This document shows, piece by piece, positions 53,423-60,700 of a stretch of DNA of 64,000 bases. The stretch's first letter is position 1. Every line of letters begins with the position of its first letter. The position numbers and the translations under genes were made by a program. This DNA is from an uncultured Paenibacillaceae bacterium (GTDB lineage Bacteria > Bacillota > Bacilli > Paenibacillales > K13), in NCBI GenBank assembly GCA_913056365.1, contig CAJXLT010000012.1, positions 42,779-106,778 on the forward strand, written 5' to 3'. The notes under the pieces were generated by a model that ran no database searches, had not been told where the DNA came from, and saw only the letters and a list, made by a program, of their open reading frames with translations.

Positions 53423-54448
53423 ATGGCGTATATTAGCGAGCCGTTTGTTGTCAAAGGGATGGAAGTGAACAATAGAATCGTGATGCCGCCGATGTGTCAG
53501 TTTTCTGCACTGGCCAAGGACGGCATGCCGAATGAGTGGCACTACGTGCATTACGTCTCGCGTGCAGCCGGAGGAACAGGGCTGATCATTATCGAGATGA
53601 CGGATGTCGAGCCGGACGGACGCATCACCGACTACGATCTGGGGATCTGGTCAGATGCACATGTGCCAGCCTTCGCACGGATCGTGAAGGAAGCGCAGAA
53701 GTATGGGGCCAAGGTCGGCATCCAGATTGGGCATGCCGGACGCAAGGCGCAGCATGTGGAGACGCCGCTGGCGCCTTCGGATTTGCCGCCGCTGGACAGC
53801 CCTTATCCAGCTAAAGCGCTGACGCTTGAACAGACTGAGGCGATGGTGCAGAAATTTCAGGATGGCGTGCGGCGAGCCGTGGAGGCGGGTGTGGATACTG
53901 TCGAGCTGCATGGGGCGCACGGCTACTTGATTCATCAGTTCCATTCGCGCTTGACCAATCATCGCGAGGATGTATATGGGCAGGACCTGGCACGCTTCGG
54001 GGTAGAGGTTATTCAAGCGGCCCGCGAGGTGATGCCTGCGGACATGCCGCTATTGATGCGGGTGTCTGCGATTGAATATGCCGATGGCGGCTATGATCTC
54101 GATCATATGCTGGACATATGCGCGAAGTATCGGGACGCAGGTGTTGATGTATTCCACATCAGCACAGGCGGAGAAGGATTGCCTGCGGGCAAGCGCAAGC
54201 CCGGCAATTATCCGGGCTATCAAATTCCGTTCGCGCGTGAGATCAAGCAGGCACTCGGCGTGCCGGTGATCGCCGTAGGCATGATCGATGATCCGAAGCT
54301 GGCGGAAGCGACTGTTGCCAGTGGCGATGCAGATCTGGTTGCGATCGGACGCGCTATGCTGCAGGACCCGTATTGGGCGCTGCACGCGCTGCGAGACTTA
54401 GGCGAGCAGGCGGGATTGATTCGCCCTTACGCGGGCGAAGGCTGGTAA
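53423..54448 (+). CDS. namA: Old Yellow Enzyme family NADPH dehydrogenase (NamA/YqjM-like)
   Basis: An FMN-dependent ene-reductase of ~341 residues acting on alpha,beta-unsaturated carbonyls, quinones or nitro-compounds. TIM-barrel motifs: NRIVMPPMCQF near the start (the Cys that tunes FMN), IQIGHAGRKA, the active-site HGAHGYLIHQFHS and the phosphate-binding VIAVGMIDDPKLAE ... DLVAIGRAMLQDPYW. ATG 53423 has GGTGGAG upstream; GTG 53411 is an alternative. Single-gene transcript with a palindrome upstream that may bind a redox regulator. Confidence 0.93.
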   Translation: MAYISEPFVVKGMEVNNRIVMPPMCQFSALAKDGMPNEWHYVHYVSRAAGGTGLIIIEMTDVEPDGRITDYDLGIWSDAHVPAFARIVKEAQKYGAKVGIQIGHAGRKAQHVETPLAPSDLPPLDSPYPAKALTLEQTEAMVQKFQDGVRRAVEAGVDTVELHGAHGYLIHQFHSRLTNHREDVYGQDLARFGVEVIQAAREVMPADMPLLMRVSAIEYADGGYDLDHMLDICAKYRDAGVDVFHISTGGEGLPAGKRKPGNYPGYQIPFAREIKQALGVPVIAVGMIDDPKLAEATVASGDADLVAIGRAMLQDPYWALHALRDLGEQAGLIRPYAGEGW

Positions 54449-54490
54449 GCTGACTTAGCTGCGTCAGCCGGGCTGCCTATTACGGAACGA

Positions 54491-54515
54491 CAACCCTCTC
54501 AAGCTGAGAGGGTTG
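54491..54515 (+). terminator. Hairpin after namA
   Basis: An 11-bp perfect stem, CAACCCTCTCA with TGAGAGGGTTG, has a three-base loop and no T run. It may be a terminator or a transcript end stabiliser. Confidence 0.55.
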
Positions 54516-54558
54516 GGTGCCGCAAGAGGGCGGCTGCTGAATTCGTTCTGCTGCCCGG

Positions 54559-54718
54559 TCCGCATACCGGGTTGCCGCTCGTGCCCGGAGCAACTGGTTC
54601 CCGTATACGGGAGTTGCCGCTCGTGCCCCGAACAACTGGCTCCGCATACCGGGTTGCCGTTCGCGCCCCGAACAACTGGTCCGCATACCGGATTCCCGCT
54701 CGCGCCCCGAACAAATTG
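54559..54718. repeat. Four tandem repeats of about 40 bp
   Basis: Units begin with TCCGCATACCGG or a close variant (54559, ~54598, 54641, 54680) and share TTGCCGCTCG-x-GCCC and CCGAACAACTGG. Period is 39-42 bp. Each unit contains a small palindrome. The array ends exactly where the 190-bp repeat begins. No CRISPR-like unique spacers are present. Confidence 0.75.
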
Positions 54719-54906
54719 TAACGGAAATAGGAAGCGCTAAGAAGCGGTTTTAGACGGAAATGAGAATCTAACGGAAGTCAGGAGACCTTAATCGGTTGGA
54801 ATTGCGTCAAGCATGCTGGATTTGGCTGTGTAAGGGTCTGTGATTTCCGTAAGAATCAACAAAGCGCGAAAAATAGCTAAATAGTGGTTGCTCACTTCCG
54901 TTAGCG
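54716..54906. repeat. About 190-bp intergenic repeat with inverted ends, copy 2
   Basis: Bounded by TTGTAACGGAA (54716-54726) and TTCCGTTAGCG (54896-54906), with internal TCTAACGGAA, TTTGGCTGTGTAAG and GATTTCCGTAAGAAT. Motif order and total length match copy 1 (5356-5548), while the sequence between motifs has diverged. It lies between the namA and MFS genes. Confidence 0.7.
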
Positions 54907-54919
54907 TTCCGATTGCCGC

Positions 54920-54956
54920 AAAACGTCCACCCCTTATTGAAGGAGTGGACGTTTTT
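54920..54956 (-). terminator. Terminator of the MFS gene
   Basis: AAAACGTCCACCCCTT pairs with AAGGAGTGGACGTTTTT around a four-base loop, with A and T runs on both flanks. It lies just past the stop of the minus-strand transporter gene. Confidence 0.85.
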
Positions 54957-54973
54957 GCGTTAGTTTGCGCGCT

Positions 54974-56179
54974 TCAACGGGACCCTAGCTCTGCAGCCGG
55001 TTGACGCTGCTTCCAGAGCAAGGTGAGTGCCGCTGCCCCAAGCGCCAGCGCGCCGCCGAAGACGAAGCCGCCCGGCAGTCCGGCCAGCTGGTTCAAGCTG
55101 CCCGCAAGGAACGGACCGAAGAACATGCCTATCGCGTAGACGGCCTGATAGAAGCCCATCGCCGTGGCGCGCTTCTCCGAAGAGATATCTTGAATAGCGA
55201 GTGTCAGCAGCAGCGGCAGATGCAAGCCCTGTGCCGCCCCGTTCAACGCTTGCGTGGCCGTCAGCCACGGGAACGAAGGCGTCAGCGGGATGAGCAGCGT
55301 ACAGACCGAGCTGCAGATGAAGCCGACTGTGATAATCCGCCAGATACCGAATCTCGGGGCGAGATAGCGACCGGTAATGTAAGCGAGCACGGCATGCGGG
55401 ACCATGAAGGCGACGGACAGCCATGTGAGATGCTCCTTGCTTGCCCCGATCTCCAAGGCGTAGGAAGGCGTGAAGCCGAACATAGTAATGAACAGCACGC
55501 TGTGCGCCAGAATCGACAGAACCGATGCGCGTACGACCGTAGGCTCCTTGATGACCTGCGCCAAATCCCGCGCCCGCATCGGCGTGCGGTCAATGCCGCC
55601 TTTTGGCTCCGTGACAGCGAAGGCGACGAGCATCCCGATCAAGCCGATGGCCCCGCCGACCCAGAAGGTTGCCTTGTCGCCGAAGCGCTCCGCCAGAATA
55701 CCGCTTGCCCCCATGCCGGCCAGCTGTCCGGCAGCTGTGGCGAAGCTAATAATGCCCATCGCGCGGCTCGTCTCATGCTTGCCGAAGTAAGCGGCATACA
55801 GCACTGTGAAGGCGACCCAGGTTGATGCCGAAACCCCGGCGATCGACCGCGCGACCAATGCGCCGCCGATATGATCGGTCACGGCGAACAGCAGGCAGCT
55901 GAGCGCGCCTGTCAGCATGCCGAGCACGATGAACGGCTTCCGCTTCTTCAGGCGGTCCGAGCCGATGCCGAGCGGCAGCCGGACGATAATTTGCACGAGC
56001 CCGTAGCTGCCCAGCACCATGCCGACCAAGGTGTAGGAAGCGCCGAGTGTTTCCACATAAGGGGCTAGAATCGGAACATACGTATATAAGGAAGCCCAGT
56101 AGCAAAGCGTCACAAACATGAAAACCGCATGAATGCGCGGCGTTGCTCGAAAGGAAGGAGATTGCTCATCTATGCTCAT
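54974..56179 (-). CDS. MFS transporter, 12-helix efflux type
   Basis: A 401-residue major facilitator with twelve hydrophobic segments. Loop 2-3 carries the MFS signature GIGSDRLKKRKPFIVLG, and helix 4-5 holds ARSIAGVSASTWVAF. The pattern is that of proton-coupled drug or metabolite exporters. A weak GGAGTG precedes the start. Base composition seems richer in G+C than neighbouring genes. It is a single-gene transcript with its own terminator; the substrate is unknown. Confidence 0.88.
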   Translation of the reverse strand: MSIDEQSPSFRATPRIHAVFMFVTLCYWASLYTYVPILAPYVETLGASYTLVGMVLGSYGLVQIIVRLPLGIGSDRLKKRKPFIVLGMLTGALSCLLFAVTDHIGGALVARSIAGVSASTWVAFTVLYAAYFGKHETSRAMGIISFATAAGQLAGMGASGILAERFGDKATFWVGGAIGLIGMLVAFAVTEPKGGIDRTPMRARDLAQVIKEPTVVRASVLSILAHSVLFITMFGFTPSYALEIGASKEHLTWLSVAFMVPHAVLAYITGRYLAPRFGIWRIITVGFICSSVCTLLIPLTPSFPWLTATQALNGAAQGLHLPLLLTLAIQDISSEKRATAMGFYQAVYAIGMFFGPFLAGSLNQLAGLPGGFVFGGALALGAAALTLLWKQRQPAAELGSR

Positions 56180-56412
56180 CGCGGTAGTTACACTCCTTTT
56201 TTTATCAGAGAATGTCTCTTTATTAGGTTCTTGTGCACGGTTCGTGCTCCGTTCAGTGTAACGAATTTTGCTCTCCAGCAGAAGAGGGAATGCGGATTCT
56301 CGTAAATTTGCCCCCCTTTATGGGAATAAAAAGCGGCTGATGCCAACAAAAGGTTGACGGAAGCATTAGGTATATAGTAACTTAAGATAAGAATAAAGTA
56401 GTAGTGCGGAAG

Positions 56413-56455
56413 AACCGCCTTTCAGCGACGAGAGTTTGCTTGAAGGGCGGTTTTT
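56413..56455 (+). terminator. Strong hairpin with T run, no gene directly upstream
   Basis: AACCGCCTTTCA pairs with TTGAAGGGCGGTT and is followed by TTTTT. No plus-strand gene lies within the ~230 bases before it (56180-56412), so it may end a small non-coding transcript. TTGACG (56354-56359) and TATAGT (56373-56378) are close by but only 13 bases apart, too short for a normal promoter. Confidence 0.5.
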
Positions 56456-56529
56456 GTCATTTTTCAGAGACTGGTTGACAATCTTCCGCAGGGATCAGAC
56501 TTAAGAAACGATGAGAAGGGGGAACAGTA

Positions 56530-56751
56530 ATGATGGATTACAGCCGTAAGACTGGAAAGAAACCATCTGAGAGCATCACTCAGCCCGAGACGGAACGGAC
56601 ACGCCAACAAGCTGGTGAGACGGAGGAACCTAAGAGTCGCAAGGTGTTCATGATGCGAAGAACGTTCACCGTCTATCGCTTTCATGTGAATCTGGATTCG
56701 GATCAGGATGGTCCAGCTGGTGTTGGGTGTCTAGTTAAGCCGAAAAAGTAG
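56530..56751 (+). CDS. Small hydrophilic protein, unknown function
   Basis: A 73-residue frame starts at ATG 56530 behind AAGGGGG. It is rich in Glu, Lys, Arg and Thr for the first 40 residues (predicted disordered) and ends in a more ordered MMRRTFTVYRFHVNLDSDQD and a Lys-rich tail. No motif is recognised. The good ribosome binding site is the main evidence; it lies between two structured RNA regions. Confidence 0.45.
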   Translation: MMDYSRKTGKKPSESITQPETERTRQQAGETEEPKSRKVFMMRRTFTVYRFHVNLDSDQDGPAGVGCLVKPKK

Positions 56752-56870
56752 AAGGGTGGTTGGGTAGGAAGCAGTCATTCATCGTGATGCATGTGAGCAC
56801 ACGCGGGAAGCTTGCCGCCGCACTCTTGCATTTGATTGTTGGTGGTAAAAAGTTTTGTACAGTAGAATAG

Positions 56871-57048
56871 GCTTGCAAGGGCGGTCTGGCTAATCTTCTG
56901 GCGTTACTTACGTACCTGAAAAAGAAATAGACCGCCCATAGCAAGGGTAACGGTCTATGTCTATTAGGCCAAACGATATGCACAAGCCTACCGCCCTTAA
57001 AGCGGCTGCTGTACAGAACCGTAGGTGTTTCCCGCACCTGCGGTTTTT
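56871..57048 (+). ncRNA. Structured RNA region with a decayed holin-like toxin fragment
   Basis: A promoter-like TTGGTG-N18-TAGAAT (56839-56868) precedes a transcript candidate ending in a strong terminator (57018-57048: AACCGTAGGTG with CACCTGCGGTTTTT). Inside, GGGCGGTCT (56879-56887) can pair with AGACCGCCC (56929-56937), and ATAGACCG (56927-56934) with CGGTCTAT (56951-56958), giving alternative folds. The short frame 56871-56930 reads ACKGGLANLLALLTYLKKK then stop, like the end of the holin-like toxins that lie beside AGACCGCCC hairpins in Bacillales, but it has no start codon. It may be a relic or an RNA leader of the SLH gene. Confidence 0.35.
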
Positions 57049-57107
57049 ATTATTGTATCGACACTATAACATGTCCATTCACATATTTGAATCGGAGGTT
57101 TTTGTTT

Positions 57108-57698
57108 ATGAGCAAAAAAATGATTCTGTTGATAATTGTCGCGTTGTTTGCCGTACAGGCTGCGCCAGCGGTTGCTGAAGATACTCGTGTGCCGTTAATG
57201 GATATTGCCGGACATTGGGCGGAGGATGCTATTTTTGGCGCTGTGGAGAAGGGCTATGTGAGCGGCTATTTGGATGAAACGTTCCGACCTAATCAGAACG
57301 TGACCCGTGCGGAGTTCATCAAGATGCTGGTGGATGCGCTGAAGCTGCCGAAATCCACTGGTGGATCGCCCTGGTATCAAGGGTATGTGGCGGCTGCGGT
57401 GGAGTTTGATATTCATAATGAAGCCAATTTCAGTGACTATATAGCAGAACTAACCCGACTTGAAATGGTACGGCTGGCTGTTAGAGCGGTAGCGAAAGAG
57501 GACTACGCTAGTGACGAAGAGATGATGTATGCAGCCACACAGTTAGGCATTCTGCATGGTATGGAACACGGAATGCTGATGCCGGAAGGAAATTCTACCC
57601 GTGCGCAGGCGGTAGCGATTATCGAAAGAATACTGGCAGTTAAAGCTGGCGAAATGCTGCCTGTCGATGAGAGAGCGATCACCTATGCCGAAGTGTAG
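57108..57698 (+). CDS. SLH-domain surface protein (probable front half of a frameshifted gene)
   Basis: A 196-residue exported protein: signal peptide (1-~23, ending AVA) and three S-layer homology motifs. SLH1 is ~30-78 (LMDIAGHWAEDAIFGAVEKG, TFRPNQNVTRAEFIKML), SLH2 ~88-130 and SLH3 ~140-178 (AATQLGILHGMEHG, STRAQAVAIIERIL). SLH motifs anchor proteins to pyruvylated wall polymers. ATG 57108 has GGAGG nine bases before it. The protein ends at TAG 57696 just after SLH3, with nothing to display. The giant PKD frame overlaps its last codons (open from 57671) and has no start signal of its own. A 2-base insertion or 1-base loss near 57694-57698 would explain this. Confidence 0.85.
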   Translation: MSKKMILLIIVALFAVQAAPAVAEDTRVPLMDIAGHWAEDAIFGAVEKGYVSGYLDETFRPNQNVTRAEFIKMLVDALKLPKSTGGSPWYQGYVAAAVEFDIHNEANFSDYIAELTRLEMVRLAVRAVAKEDYASDEEMMYAATQLGILHGMEHGMLMPEGNSTRAQAVAIIERILAVKAGEMLPVDERAITYAEV

Positions 57699-57787
57699 CG
57701 GCTTCCGATCCGGATACAGGGCAATACGACTCGTATACATTTCCAGGAGATTGTATCACCAACGGAATCTCGGAGTGTCCTGGTGCG

Positions 57788-60700
57788 TTGCCGATGGGAG
57801 CACCAAGCTGGCTACGGGACGGTTCGGGACGGGCTATGTCGTATTCTAAAAGCATCGAACCGCCCACACGGTTTTATTTCAGTAAAACGGATGCAACAAC
57901 AAAAAGCGGACAATGGATACCTACTGCCTCGATGGTCTCCCCATCAAGTGTTACTATCACCGACGCTACCCCCGACATGAGAGGTGTGCAAGTGATTACT
58001 GTTGGAAAAGGAAATCCCGGTAAAGGCATGGTGAAGGTTTCCAAATTACTAAATGGCGCGCAAAGTATATACGGGATTGATTGGGAAGAAGAATCTTTTA
58101 CGGGTGCTGAAGGCCACAACCAAATGCGGAACTATTACATGAACGTCATTGCAAACTGGACAGCCACCACCTACCAATATGACGTATCGATAACAATCAC
58201 TTATTCCGGCGATACACCGCCTGACCCTGACCCCGATCCGGTCAACATCACCGGCGACTTCGACATCCTGCCAGCGAACACGATCAACTGGCGCGATTCG
58301 TTCCAGTTCCAGCCGAAGGACATCGATACCGATTCCTGCGAGTTTGAGTATGTCAGGTTTCGCATCGAGCGTGACGGTGACAATTCGTACTCAGATCGCG
58401 TGTACAGCGAGACTGGCAAGGCATCGTATACATATGCGTCCTATCCATATAATTTGGGCATTGGCACACACCAAGTGTCGATGAACATTATCACAGATTG
58501 CGGGGAAACCGGGTACATCCAGACCAAGCCACTCACTGTCAACGGACCGACAGATAATGCGCCGCCGCGATTCAAGGCAGGCTTCTTCGAAGGGATGGAT
58601 TATTACAGCTTCGAACCGATTCATGAAATTGTCATAGGCAGCAAGGTGAACCTGCGTATCATTGAAGACATTCGCACCGATCCGCCAGAACCGTATGACC
58701 CGGATGGCGACCCGATACGATATACGTGGGACTTCGCCGGTAGTGACAGTGCGTGGATACGCAGCTTCGCCACTTCGGATTATTACGGCTTCGACGTCCA
58801 TGATGAGCAGTACCGGCATCTGGATGCTGATGAGCTTGGCTATCATCGGGTGCAAGTAACAGGGTGTGATCCTTATGGGGGATGTACGTCGCGCACCGTA
58901 ACATTGAACGTTGTTCCCAAGAATCCCGTTCCGATTATTACAGGACCGCGCGAAGTCGTCGAAGGTCGGCCGCTGCCGGAGCCGTTTTCAGGGACGCAGA
59001 GCTACAGTCCGGTCAGAGGACGTACGATCTCCAATTACATCTGGACGAACAAGAAAGCCGTTTATATGACACCAGGACAAGAGGTCATTACATTGGATGT
59101 CGTGGATAACACAGGCTTGCGATCCCTATCACCAGCCTCGCACACCTTAACCGTCAAGCCAGACTTGCCGCCTGTCGCGGAGCTGCAGTATGTGGACAGA
59201 GGTGTTCGAGATACAACAATGACGTTCAGGGATACGTCCTACAGTCCAGACGGCGATGAGATCGTGGAGCATACGACGAAGATTGTGTGTGACCGCAACA
59301 TGAATGGCTCTTTTGCAGATGATACGAGAATGACAGTGACGCGCCATGCCGATGGATCGTTCTTTTTCACACCTAATGACGTTGGCTCCTGCGCCGTAGA
59401 AATTTTCCTAGAAGAAGATTGGGGCAAGACAGCGCAAGAGAGCTTTCCGTTCTCGGTCGTGAATCTAGCACCAGAAGTGGACTTCGCTGCCTTCGGCATC
59501 AACCCAGAGCCACCGAACATTACCGTGGTAGCCCCGAGCATGCAAGAGCTGCTGCAAGGCCAAGCGTCCTCACTGGCCAAAGAGGAAGTGCCTACGCACA
59601 ACTATGCGCTGCGCAACAGCGTCAATGAGCTGGAAACGAGAGCAGTCGGGAATGTTCAGCCTTATCGCAGCATTACCGCAGAGAACGTCAATGTCAGTGA
59701 AACCGGGCAAATCTACAGAAGCTACTGCGGGAATTGCGGCAATACGGGAACCATCAACGGTTACTACTTCGATTTTAGTCCCCATAATCGGGTGGATCGC
59801 AGAATTTGGGGCGGCACAGGTTCATACGGCAATTATTTTTATAACGAGGAAATGCCATATCCCCTAGAAGGTTATTACGGTGATCAAAATTCACTTTTGC
59901 ACAAATTAACAGATACGTATAGAGATGTTGTAATCAATCGAGAAGACGGTAACATATGGGCGAGAGTTTATTCGTGGGATTATCTCTACCGATTAAATGA
60001 ATTAAACTTGTTCACCCCTGGGGAAGAAAAAAGTTACCATAGAGATTGGTATGTTGAGGTCGAACCCTATTTAAGTGTTAGGGTCGAGGATGAATCCGAC
60101 ATGCCAGCAGAATTTGAAATGCCTCCAGCAGTCATGGGGAAACGTGAGATGATCATCGAATATGTACGCAGTCCTTATGATGATAATCAATCTCCTATTT
60201 ACAATCCGCCCCAAGTTGATGCTAAGAGTGAGTTTGTCCAGGATTACGCAGGAAACACATACAAAAATATATGTGAAGTAGACACTGTTTTTTCAAATAG
60301 GATTGAGACGTGTGAATTAGTTAAAGTTGACGGAAATGGGACAGAATTATGGAGGTTTAGCCCTGAAGGTTCGTCCTGGAGTACTTATATGGAGGTCATT
60401 TATGTTTCATCTGATAGCTCCGAGATTATCGTCAAACGTTCTTCCAGCAACACCACATACTATCTGCTCAACAACTTAACCGGCAGCGTCATACAAACCT
60501 ACGAAAATAATACAAGATATTTAAGTGAACATAGTGAATATACCTACTCGCGTATGGATCGGCTGCACTTTTTGGGTGTTTACGATGATGTGGTCGCTTA
60601 CATTGATCAGGAAGTAGAAATGAGTAATCCAGATGGCAACGCCTCGAACACGATCCATGAAGGAACATGGACATTGAAGTTCCGTAACTTGAAGAGCAAT

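Noticed and set aside
54559..54718. Considered as a CRISPR array
   Set aside because: Units are contiguous 39-42 bp repeats without unique spacers, and no cas genes are present.
54974..56179. Plus-strand open frames of up to 274 codons across the MFS gene
   Set aside because: The minus-strand product has twelve membrane helices and MFS signatures. The opposite frames are Arg/Gln-rich shadows typical of G+C-richer genes.
57671..57698. Programmed -1 frameshift between SLH and PKD frames
   Set aside because: No slippery X-XXY-YYZ heptamer is present in the overlap and no clear downstream pseudoknot was seen. A simple mutation or sequence error is more economical, though homologue comparison would decide.
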